A DNA stretch of 64,000 nucleotides, taken from Alphaproteobacteria bacterium (GTDB taxonomy: Bacteria > Pseudomonadota > Alphaproteobacteria > Ferrovibrionales > Ferrovibrionaceae). Numbering within the stretch: the stretch's first letter is position 1; every line of letters starts with the position of its first letter. The notes under the pieces are model-generated. The model ran no database searches, had not been told where the DNA came from, and saw only the letters and a list, made by a program, of their open reading frames with translations. The stretch covers positions 62,001-126,000 of the forward strand of contig JAFKFH010000008.1 in assembly GCA_017307375.1 (NCBI GenBank), in the 5' to 3' direction. Both the position numbers and the translations under genes were made by a program. Shown in pieces: positions 53,407 to 60,764 of the stretch.

Positions 53407-55011
53407 TCAGTTCCGCGCGATTTCGTCGAGCGGCAGGTTGCAGCAGGCCGAGTACCGCACCCCCTTGATGGCCTTGGAATGGGCCATGATCATGTCCGGG
53501 CTGACGATCGGGATGATGATCTTGTCCTTGATCATCTCGAGCGCCAGGTCGCGATAGAGCTTGTTCTGCTGATCGGCGGGGGCGGCCAGCGCCTGCTTCA
53601 GCAGATCGGCCTCGCGCGGGTTGATGATATCGGGGGCGTTCGCCGCCCCGGCCCGCTTGGCCCAGGGCGAGCCCTGCATCATCGCGAAGTACTGAACGTA
53701 CTGGGCCGAGCCGTAGTAGTCGGGCGCGTAGAACACCGCGGTCAGCGGCACGCCGTCGCCGGAGACCGCCTCGCGCCAGACGGTGAAGGTCAGCGGCTGC
53801 AGCTTGGCCTTGATGTTGACCTTGGCCAGGTCCTGCTGGACCTTCTGCATCATCTGCGACAGGTCGACGCCGTAGACGTTCATGTTGGGGAAGCGGGCAT
53901 CGATCTCGAAGCCCTTCTCCAATCCGGCCTTGGCCAGCAGCTGCTTGGCCTTGGCCAGATCCTGCTTCGGCTCGGGCAGATTGTCCGAACCGGGGAAGCC
54001 GTTGGGAATCGGCGACGGCTGCGGCCGGCCGGCATCGCCCACCGTGAAGTCGATCAGGCCCTTGTAGTCGAGGGCTGCGGCGATCGCCTCGCGCACTTCG
54101 GGCGTCAGCTTGACGGTGTTCGACTTGGCCCCGGGGCTCAGCGCGATGTAGACGTAGTTGTAGGAGGGGATGGTCGAGACGACGACGTTGCCACCCTTGA
54201 TCGTCTTGGCGGTCTCGCCGTCGACCTGCATGGCGATGTCGGCGGCGCCGGACTGCAGCATCTGCGCCTGGGCGACGGCATCCTTGGTCTGCTTGATCAC
54301 CACCTCGGAAATCGCCGGCGCGGTGCGCCAATAGGCGCCGTTGCGCTTGACCCGCAGTTCGTCGTCGGCGCGATAACCGGCGAGGGTATAGGGGCCGGAG
54401 CCCGCCGAATTGGCCAGGAACCAGGCTTCCGACTTGTCGGCCGTCGCGGCATCCGGGCCGGCGACGGCACCGGCGGCCGTGGCGACCTTGGAATTGATCA
54501 CCCCCATGTAGGGGGCGGCGATCATCCCGAGGAATTCGGAGTTCGGCGAGGCCATCTTGACGACGACGGTCTGCGCGTCGGGGGCTTCGACCGAGGCCAC
54601 GTCGTCCATAAGGAAGGCCGGGCTGCCCTTCAGGTTCTTCAGCCGCTCGAACGACCACTTGACGTCCTTGGCCTCGATGGCGGTGCCGTCGGAGAACTTG
54701 GCCTTGGGGTCGAGCTTGAAGGTGAAGACGGTCTGGTTCTCGTTGACCGTCCACGAGGTCGCGACCTTCGGGGTCAGCGTCTTGTTGTCCGGGCCCAGTC
54801 CGATCAGCGTGTCATAGGCAGCGCTGAAATAGATCTGGCAGGTGTCGCAGAAGCCGCGATGCGGATCCAGCGAATTGATGTCCATGTTGCGGGCGATCAC
54901 CAAGGGCTTGTCCTGGGCCATCGCCGGCAGACCGCCGACGCCCATCGCCAGCATGGCGCCGGCCAGCGCCCAACCCAGATGCCGGCCGGAAATCAAATCA
55001 CGCCTGTTCAT
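53407..55011 (-). CDS. ABC transporter periplasmic substrate-binding protein, family 5 (Dpp/Opp type)
   Basis: 534 residues from ATG 55011, set by GGGAGG six bases upstream. The N-terminus MNRRDLISGRH plus a hydrophobic stretch (LGWALAGAMLAMGVGG, cleavage after AMA) resembles a twin-arginine signal, although the consensus is incomplete. Family 5 blocks include NMDINSLDPHRGFCDTCQIY and VATSWTVNENQTVFTFKLD. Two cysteines near the start of the mature protein (FCDTCQ) are unusual and could form a disulfide. It belongs to the operon with the split transketolase, so its ligand is probably the pathway's substrate or a relative. Confidence 0.92.
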   Translation of the reverse strand: MNRRDLISGRHLGWALAGAMLAMGVGGLPAMAQDKPLVIARNMDINSLDPHRGFCDTCQIYFSAAYDTLIGLGPDNKTLTPKVATSWTVNENQTVFTFKLDPKAKFSDGTAIEAKDVKWSFERLKNLKGSPAFLMDDVASVEAPDAQTVVVKMASPNSEFLGMIAAPYMGVINSKVATAAGAVAGPDAATADKSEAWFLANSAGSGPYTLAGYRADDELRVKRNGAYWRTAPAISEVVIKQTKDAVAQAQMLQSGAADIAMQVDGETAKTIKGGNVVVSTIPSYNYVYIALSPGAKSNTVKLTPEVREAIAAALDYKGLIDFTVGDAGRPQPSPIPNGFPGSDNLPEPKQDLAKAKQLLAKAGLEKGFEIDARFPNMNVYGVDLSQMMQKVQQDLAKVNIKAKLQPLTFTVWREAVSGDGVPLTAVFYAPDYYGSAQYVQYFAMMQGSPWAKRAGAANAPDIINPREADLLKQALAAPADQQNKLYRDLALEMIKDKIIIPIVSPDMIMAHSKAIKGVRYSACCNLPLDEIARN

Positions 55012-55052
55012 GTTAAGCCTCCCGTTATGCCTTCCCCTAACCTGGAACGGGC

Positions 55053-56090
55053 TCATGCCCGTCCCAGGAATTCCTTTGCGACCGCGGTTATGCCCGGCGC
55101 GTCGAGCCGGTAGTGGGCATAGAGCCCCGCCGGCGGCCCGATCAGGGCGAATTCGTCCGGCACGCCATGGCGGCGGAACCTGACGCGCGGCCCGTCGACC
55201 AGCACCTCGGCCACCGCACTGCCGAGACCGCCGGTGACGTTATGCTCTTCGACCACCAGGATCGCGCCCGTCTCCTCGGCCGCCCGGCGGATCGCCGCGG
55301 CGTCGAGCGGCTTGATCGTGTGCATGTCGATCACCCGCGTGGCGATGCCGGCCTCGGCCAGCGCGGCCGCGGCATCGAGCGACGGGCGCAGTTCGGCGCC
55401 CATGGTGATGATCGTCAGGTCGCGGCCCTCGCGCAGGGTGATCGCTTCGCCCAGCCTGAAGTTCTCCGGCACGCGCTCGTAGACCTGGGGGTCGCGGCCG
55501 CGGCCCAGGCGGATGTACATCGCCCCGGGCTGGTCGATCGATGCGCGCAGGACGGCGCGCAGCTGATTGGAGTCGGCCGCCGCCACCACCGTCAGATCGG
55601 CGATCGTGCGCATCATGCCGATGTCTTCGAGCGAATGATGGCTGGTGCCGTAGAACCCCATCGACATGCCGGAATGATGGCCGATGACGCGGACCGGCAA
55701 TTTCGGATAGGCGCAGTCGGTCCTGATGGTCTCGGCCCCGAGGATCGCGGCGAACGAGGCGAAGGTCGCGGCATAGGCGATATGGCCGCAGGACGCCATG
55801 CCCGCCGCCGCCGTGATCATGTTGCGCTCGGCGATGCCGAAATCGAAGAAGCGATCCGGGTGCCGGTGCTCGAAATCGCGGGTCCGATTGGCCGAGGCGA
55901 GGTCGGCGGTCAGCACGACGATGCGCGGATCGCTGTCGGCCAGATCAGCCAGTTCTTCACCCAGGATGAACGCCGGCATCGCCGCCGCCGGCGTCCCCTG
56001 GACCGAGCGGTTGTCCTTCAGGACATTGTCGTCGCCGGCCGTGCCGCGGAAGATCGCGGACTGGTCCTGGCCGTTCTCGATGTCAGCCAT
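55053..56090 (-). CDS. Transketolase, C-terminal subunit (split transketolase)
   Basis: 345 residues from ATG 56090, one base after the N-terminal subunit's stop. The pyrimidine-binding half carries the TPP-activating glutamate in FFDFGIAERNMITAAAGMAS and AATFASFAAILGAETI. The C-terminal domain includes VVEEHNVTGGLGSAVAEVL. The first 35 residues (GQDQSAIFRGTAGDDNV) are an extension not obviously needed for the fold. Together with the partner it would transfer two-carbon ketol units. Split transketolases are common in catabolic clusters for unusual sugars or ketols, so the housekeeping pentose pathway need not be the setting. Confidence 0.9.
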   Translation of the reverse strand: MADIENGQDQSAIFRGTAGDDNVLKDNRSVQGTPAAAMPAFILGEELADLADSDPRIVVLTADLASANRTRDFEHRHPDRFFDFGIAERNMITAAAGMASCGHIAYAATFASFAAILGAETIRTDCAYPKLPVRVIGHHSGMSMGFYGTSHHSLEDIGMMRTIADLTVVAAADSNQLRAVLRASIDQPGAMYIRLGRGRDPQVYERVPENFRLGEAITLREGRDLTIITMGAELRPSLDAAAALAEAGIATRVIDMHTIKPLDAAAIRRAAEETGAILVVEEHNVTGGLGSAVAEVLVDGPRVRFRRHGVPDEFALIGPPAGLYAHYRLDAPGITAVAKEFLGRA

Positions 56091-56091
56091 G

Positions 56092-56964
56092 TCAGGCCTC
56101 CACACGGGGCTGCAGACCCGCCATGATCTCGTTCCAGGCGTCGTCGTAATCCTCGCCGACGAGATTGCCGACATGCCAGTTGAGGCTGAGTTCCATGCGC
56201 TTGACGCCGCGCCCCTTGATGGTGTCGGCGATGATCAGCTGCGGCTTGCCCTCGCCGGCGGGCTTCAGCCCTTCCAGCGCCGCCATGACCGCCTCGAGGT
56301 CATGGCCGTCGATACGCTGCACCGCCCAGCCGAAACTGGCGAAACGATCACCGATCGGCTCCACCGACATCACCTGCTCGGTATTGCCGTCGATGCAGAG
56401 CTGGTTGCGGTCGACGATGGCGACGAGGCCCTGCAGCTTGAAATGGCCGGCGGCCATCGCCGCCTCCCACACCTGCCCTTCGTTCAGCTCACCGTCGCCG
56501 AGCATGCAGTAGACCCGGAAGTCGCGCTTCTCGACCCGGCCCGAAAGGGCCATGCCGACGCCGACCGAGAGACCGTGGCCGAGCGAGCCGGACGAGAAAT
56601 CGACACCCGGAATCTTCTTCATGTCCGGGTGGTCGCCGAAGGGCGAGCCGAGCCGGGTGTAGTTCTCCAAAAGCTTCATGTCGTAGAAGCCGAGGTCGGC
56701 CAGCACCGGATAGAGCCCGATGGCGGCATGGCCCTTTGACAGGATGAAGCGGTCACGGTCGGGCCAGCGCGGCTCGGCCGGATTGATGCGCAGATGGGCG
56801 TAATAGAGTGCAGCGAACAGCTCGGCCGCCGAGAAGGTCGACGAATAATGGCCGGCCCCGGCGATGCGCGACAGCCTCAGCGTCTCGAGCCGCACGAAGC
56901 GAGCCCGGTCGGCCAGGAAATCGAGGGAAACGTTGTGCCCTCGGGAGGTATCGGGCCGGGTCAT
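56092..56964 (-). CDS. Transketolase, N-terminal (TPP-diphosphate-binding) subunit
   Basis: 290 residues. The thiamine-diphosphate/Mg motif is GDGELNEGQVWEAAMAAGH ending in VDRNQL; substrate-channel histidines appear in RIAGAGHYSSTFSAAE and GSLGHGLSVGVGMAL. Other blocks are RFILSKGHAAIGLYPVLADL and PLIIADTIKGRG-like QLIIADTIKGRGVK. It is the first gene after the GntR regulator, with a candidate operator 17-33 bases before its ATG, so it probably heads its own transcript including the Dpp transporter downstream. Confidence 0.92.
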   Translation of the reverse strand: MTRPDTSRGHNVSLDFLADRARFVRLETLRLSRIAGAGHYSSTFSAAELFAALYYAHLRINPAEPRWPDRDRFILSKGHAAIGLYPVLADLGFYDMKLLENYTRLGSPFGDHPDMKKIPGVDFSSGSLGHGLSVGVGMALSGRVEKRDFRVYCMLGDGELNEGQVWEAAMAAGHFKLQGLVAIVDRNQLCIDGNTEQVMSVEPIGDRFASFGWAVQRIDGHDLEAVMAALEGLKPAGEGKPQLIIADTIKGRGVKRMELSLNWHVGNLVGEDYDDAWNEIMAGLQPRVEA

Positions 56965-56980
56965 GCCTCAGCGCTCCCTC

Positions 56981-56997
56981 TGATACATGATATATCT
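56981..56997. promoter_or_regulatory. Candidate GntR operator upstream of the transketolase genes
   Basis: TGATACATGATATATCT agrees with the perfect palindrome at 59027-59043 in 15 of 17 positions and sits at nearly the same distance (17-33 bases) before a start codon. It lies in the 74-base gap between the GntR gene and the transketolase operon. The shared sequence, the spacing and the GntR gene between the two copies support an operator. Confidence 0.65.
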
Positions 56998-57038
56998 AAT
57001 GTCACGGCAGTGGACACTGTCAATCTCCCCTGAGCGGT

Positions 57039-57779
57039 TTAATCGTCTTCTTTGTCGTCGGCGTCGCGGCCGCGTTCGGCCTCGATGCGCTCGAGATGTT
57101 CGAGGAACTTCTGCCCGCCCTCGATCAGGTCCTCGCGGATGGCATGGCATAAGGCGTCGCTGTCGCGGCGCTTCAGCGCCTCGATCACCAGGGCGTGCTG
57201 ATGCTCGCCGGCATAGGTCGGATGGCCGTAGGGATAGAGGAAGTTCAGCATCGGCCCGACCTGGATCCACAGGCTTTCCAGCATCTCGATCAGGACCGGC
57301 ATCTCGGACTTCCAGTAGAGCCCGAAGTGGAACTCGAAATTGGCCCGGATCGCGGTGTCGTAGTCGCGGTCCGTCTCGGCCTTGACCAGGCGCGCATGCG
57401 CGGCGGCAAGCTTGCGCAGAGTCGCCTCGTCGATCCGCTGCAACGCGCGCTCGGCGGCCAGCGGTTCGAGCTTCAGCCGGATGTCGCGGATCTCCAGATA
57501 CTCGGCCACCGACAGGCGACGCACCCGGATGTAGTGCCGGGGCTTCAGTTCCAGGGCCCGGTCGCGGACGAGCTGGAAGACGGCTTCGCGTACCGGCGTC
57601 TCCGACGTGCCCAACGCCTCGGCCAGTTCCCTGATACGCAGCCGCTGGTGCGGCTTCAGCAGGCCGCGCATCAGCCGCTCGCGGAGCTGCAGATAGATGC
57701 TGTCGCTCAGCGATTGCGGGGCGACAGGTTCGAATTCCGATTGGGCGCCGCGCCGCATGTCAGCCGCCCCGGCGCGCAT
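57039..57779 (-). CDS. GntR-family (FCD subfamily) transcriptional regulator
   Basis: 246 residues. Winged helix: SLSDSIYLQLRERLMRGLLK, then LRIRELAEALGTSETPVREA. The helical FCD effector domain follows (EYLEIRDIRLKLEPLAAERA; FEFHFGLYWKS; GEHQHALVIEALKRRD), with histidines and an aspartate suited to a metal-bound carboxylate ligand. The ATG overlaps the aminotransferase stop (TGATG, 57777-57781). Two copies of a 17-bp palindrome, one on each side of the aminotransferase-gntR pair, are its likely operators, which makes it the local and self-regulating repressor. Confidence 0.92.
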   Translation of the reverse strand: MRAGAADMRRGAQSEFEPVAPQSLSDSIYLQLRERLMRGLLKPHQRLRIRELAEALGTSETPVREAVFQLVRDRALELKPRHYIRVRRLSVAEYLEIRDIRLKLEPLAAERALQRIDEATLRKLAAAHARLVKAETDRDYDTAIRANFEFHFGLYWKSEMPVLIEMLESLWIQVGPMLNFLYPYGHPTYAGEHQHALVIEALKRRDSDALCHAIREDLIEGGQKFLEHLERIEAERGRDADDKEDD

Positions 57780-59005
57780 CAGCCGCGTGCGGCCACGGCC
57801 GCCAGCGCGGCATCGGTCGCCTCGAGCGCCTGGTCGATGTCGTCGGCCGTATGGGCCGCGGACAGGAACATGGTATGGGCCGGATGGAGATAGACGCCAC
57901 GTTTCAACGCCTCGACGCAGAAGAGATTGCCCTTGGCTCGATCGGCGTCGTCGTCGAACAGCAGCACGGGCATCTGCGTCGGCCCGGTCTGGCGGATGGC
58001 CACGCCGTGCCGGGCCGCCTGGGCGGCGATACCGTCGCGCAGGCGCTGGCCCATGCGCCGCATGTGGGCGACGCCATCGATTGCGCGCAGCTTGCGAATC
58101 GTCGCCAGCGCGGCCGCCATCGCCACCGATGTGTACCAGAACGAGCCGGTGGTGAATACCTGGGCAGCGGCGTCGCGGAAACGGTCGTTGCCGGTGACGG
58201 CGGCCAGCGCATAGCCGTTGGCGATCGCCTTGCTGTAGGCGGACAGGTCAGGGCGGACCCCGACGGTTTCCCAGGTACCGCCGAGGTCGATGCGGAAGCC
58301 CGAGCGGACATCGTCGACGATCAGCGCGGCACCGGCCGCATCGGCAAGCCGCCGGCAGGCTGCGGCAAATTCCGGTGTCGGCATCTCGTGATCGAAACCC
58401 TGGTCGCATTTGAAGCCGGTGACCAGGATCGCGGCGAGATCGTCACCGGCCGACGCCACGGCCGCCTCGATGCTCGCAATATCGTTGAAGAGGTAGTGGG
58501 CGATATGGGCGCGATCCTCCGCCGTCACGCCGACCAGCGACGGCGTGCACCACGGCGCCGCCCCATGATAGGCGCCCTTGGCCACCAGGATCTTGCGCCG
58601 CCTCGTGCCGGCGCGCGCGATCGTCACGCAGGCGGTCGTCGCGTCCGTGCCGTTCTTCGCCATGATCGTCCAGGCGGCGTGCGGGATCACGTCGACCAGC
58701 AGTTCGGCGAGGTCGACCAGCGCCTCGCCCGGCCCGTTGAAACAGTCACCCTTGGCGCGCTGTGCGTCTACCGCCGCCTCGACGTCGGGGTCATGGTGGC
58801 CCAGCACGATCGGCCCCCAGCTGCACATGAAATCGAGATATTCCTGGCCATCGACATCCCACAGGCGGCTGCCCTGGCCACGCTCGAAGAACTGGGGATA
58901 GCCTTCCGGCAGGCGCCTGGCATCGAGATGCCCCCACATGCCGTTCGGAATAACCCGTGCCGCGCGCTGGCGCAGGCTCGAATCCCTCGAATTGGTTCCG
59001 GCCAT
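57779..59005 (-). CDS. Class III aminotransferase, glutamate-1-semialdehyde aminomutase-like
   Basis: 408 residues. RVIPNGMWGHLDARRLPEGY, then RLWDVDGQEYLDFMCSWGP; the phosphate-binding region reads MAKNGTDATTACVTIARA; cofactor aspartate D231 (LIVDDVRSGFR); PLP lysine K259 (LSAYSKAIANGYAL). The GTDATT variant of the usual GTEAN block sets it apart from HemL and from the aminotransferase at 42065-43303. The substrate is unknown; context suggests an amine or amino-ketone derived from amide hydrolysis. A palindromic operator precedes it at 59027-59043. Confidence 0.87.
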   Translation of the reverse strand: MAGTNSRDSSLRQRAARVIPNGMWGHLDARRLPEGYPQFFERGQGSRLWDVDGQEYLDFMCSWGPIVLGHHDPDVEAAVDAQRAKGDCFNGPGEALVDLAELLVDVIPHAAWTIMAKNGTDATTACVTIARAGTRRRKILVAKGAYHGAAPWCTPSLVGVTAEDRAHIAHYLFNDIASIEAAVASAGDDLAAILVTGFKCDQGFDHEMPTPEFAAACRRLADAAGAALIVDDVRSGFRIDLGGTWETVGVRPDLSAYSKAIANGYALAAVTGNDRFRDAAAQVFTTGSFWYTSVAMAAALATIRKLRAIDGVAHMRRMGQRLRDGIAAQAARHGVAIRQTGPTQMPVLLFDDDADRAKGNLFCVEALKRGVYLHPAHTMFLSAAHTADDIDQALEATDAALAAVAARG

Positions 59006-59026
59006 GGCGTCTCACTCCCGAATTCT

Positions 59027-59043
59027 TGATATATGATATATCA
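59027..59043. promoter_or_regulatory. Perfect palindrome, candidate GntR operator upstream of the aminotransferase-gntR genes
   Basis: TGATATAT-G-ATATATCA is a perfect 8-bp inverted repeat around one base, 22-38 bases before the aminotransferase ATG, in a GC-rich genome where such a run of A and T is unexpected. A 15/17 copy lies at 56981-56997. It fits the AT-rich symmetric sites of FCD-type GntR proteins. Confidence 0.7.
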
Positions 59044-59090
59044 TAAAACGTCTTGTGCAACGGCATAAGACGGTTTTGCGGAAAAAGGCG

Positions 59091-59996
59091 TCAGGCGTAA
59101 GCGATCGGGGTGCCGAGCCAGCCCTGCGCCTTGCGGCCCCAGTATTCGTCATGCAGCCGGCGCGTGACCGGGCCGGGTTCACCCCCCGCCACCTTGCGGC
59201 CGTTGATCAACGTGACCGGCATGATGCCGCCGGCGGTCGACGACAGAAACACCTCGTCGGCATCGTCGAGGGCCGCGACCGGCACCACCGTCGCCTCGAC
59301 GGGCAAGCCGAGTTCCGCGCAGAGTTCGAGCACCGTGCGCCGGGTCATGCCGTCGAACACGCCGCTGTCGGGCGTCACCAGCCGGCCGTCCTTGACCACG
59401 AACAGGTTGAAGCCGGGGCCTTCCGTCAGGTTGCCCTGGCCGTCGTGCAGCACGTCGATGTCGGCGCCCTGGTCGAAGGCTTCGAACAACCCCTGGGTCA
59501 GATCGAGCCAATGGAAATTCTTGATCGTCGGGTCGAGCGAGGTCGGCGGGATGCGCCGAACCGACGAGACATGGAGATGCAGCCCCCTCGCCCGCTGCTC
59601 GTCGTTGGCGATCCAGACGAAAGGCGTGGCGAAAGCATAGAACCGGTTGTCGCAGAGGCGCGGATCGCGCGTGCCCTTCGGGGCGATACCGCGGGTCAGG
59701 GTCATCTGCACATAGGCTTCGCGCAGACCCGACAGGCGCACGCATTCGATCAGGATTCGGCGTAGTTCGTCGCGGCCGAACGGCAAGGTCAGGCGCAGGG
59801 CCCGCGCATTGCGTTCGAACCGGTCGAGATGATCGTCGAGGCGGAAGGCATAGCCCTGCCAGACATGAAACACGTCATAGGTGGCGTCCGAGCGGACGAA
59901 GCCGCGGTCGAGCAGCGGGATGCGCGCCTCGGCGACCGGCACGAACTGTCCTTCGACATGGGCTGCGCCGGCGGCGAACGGATTGGTCTCGGCCAT
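59091..59996 (-). CDS. Fold-type IV PLP aminotransferase, (R)-amine transaminase-like
   Basis: 301 residues. The PLP lysine is K159 in DPTIKNFHWLDL, and E192 is in NLTEGPGFN. SDATYDVFHVWQGYAFRLDD near 36 and SSVRRIPPTSLDPTIKN near 144 are, from memory, strikingly like the characterised (R)-selective amine transaminases (ATA-117 type), more than D-alanine or branched-chain aminotransferases; VFLSSTAGGIMPV also fits. It would convert an amine to a carbonyl compound with pyruvate or a keto acid as acceptor. It is encoded three bases after a shikimate-dehydrogenase-like gene, in one operon with a dimethylformamidase-type amidase, so the amine may come from amide hydrolysis. Confidence 0.88.
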   Translation of the reverse strand: MAETNPFAAGAAHVEGQFVPVAEARIPLLDRGFVRSDATYDVFHVWQGYAFRLDDHLDRFERNARALRLTLPFGRDELRRILIECVRLSGLREAYVQMTLTRGIAPKGTRDPRLCDNRFYAFATPFVWIANDEQRARGLHLHVSSVRRIPPTSLDPTIKNFHWLDLTQGLFEAFDQGADIDVLHDGQGNLTEGPGFNLFVVKDGRLVTPDSGVFDGMTRRTVLELCAELGLPVEATVVPVAALDDADEVFLSSTAGGIMPVTLINGRKVAGGEPGPVTRRLHDEYWGRKAQGWLGTPIAYA

Positions 59997-59999
59997 GCT

Positions 60000-60764
60000 T
60001 CATCCTCCCCGCAGGAAACGGATAACCGCGTCGAACTGATGGTCCAGCATCCGCTGGCCGCCGAGCGTGCGGCAGCCGCGCGCCGTCGCCGCGCGCTCGA
60101 AGGCGGTCGGCCCGTCGCCGATGACGATATCGCAGACATCGGTGGCGGGCGACAGCAGCCCGGCATCGACCGGCAGCGGATCGTCCGGCTTCAGGCCGAG
60201 CGACGTCGCATTGACGACGAGATCGAAACCGCGCGGATCGGCGGGGCCGGCCGACGCGCCGACCTCGCCGGCCAGGGCCTCGGCACGCGCCAGGTTGCGG
60301 TTGGCGATGACGAGATCGGCACCGGCATCGGCCAGCATGAACGCGATCGACCGCGCCGCGCCGCCCGCGCCGACCAGCAGGACCCGCCGGCCGGCGATGG
60401 TGAAGCCCGCTTCGTCGAGCGCGGCCTTCAGCCCGACGCCATCGAACATTTCGCCGGTCAGCCTGCCGTCCGGCTCGATCCGTACCGCATTGGCCGAGCC
60501 GCAGAGCCGCGCCTGCGGCAGCAAGGTGTCGCAGTGGCGCGCCACCGCCTCCTTGTGCGGCACGGTGACGAGGAACCCGCCGACGTTGCCCAGGCGGGCC
60601 AGCCGCGGCAATGTCGCGTCGAAGTCGTCGGGCAGCACATGCAGCGGCACGACCATCGCATCGATCCCGCGCGCCTCGAAGATCGGGTTGAGGATCCGGT
60701 TGACGCGGACGTGGCCGACCGGATGGGCGAGCTGGAAATAGAGCCGCGTATGACCGGTCAGCAT
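60000..60764 (-). CDS. Shikimate dehydrogenase-like oxidoreductase with altered substrate pocket
   Basis: 254 residues, slightly shorter than AroE (about 272). The catalytic lysine (K71, VTVPHKEA) and aspartate (D108, MFDGVGL), N92 and the NADP motifs VGAGGAARS and NRNLARAEAL are present. At the N-terminus the two serines that hold the shikimate carboxylate in AroE (HSKSP) are both valine here (HPVGHVRVN, V19 and V21). It is therefore unlikely to be the biosynthetic enzyme and probably reduces or oxidises another hydroxy- or amino-carbonyl compound. It overlaps the amidase gene by seven bases, which ties it to that pathway. Confidence 0.85.
   Translation of the reverse strand: MLTGHTRLYFQLAHPVGHVRVNRILNPIFEARGIDAMVVPLHVLPDDFDATLPRLARLGNVGGFLVTVPHKEAVARHCDTLLPQARLCGSANAVRIEPDGRLTGEMFDGVGLKAALDEAGFTIAGRRVLLVGAGGAARSIAFMLADAGADLVIANRNLARAEALAGEVGASAGPADPRGFDLVVNATSLGLKPDDPLPVDAGLLSPATDVCDIVIGDGPTAFERAATARGCRTLGGQRMLDHQFDAVIRFLRGG

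Noticed and set aside
60000-60764. Housekeeping shikimate dehydrogenase aroE
   Set aside because: Both substrate-carboxylate serines are replaced by valine and the gene is embedded in an amidase operon.
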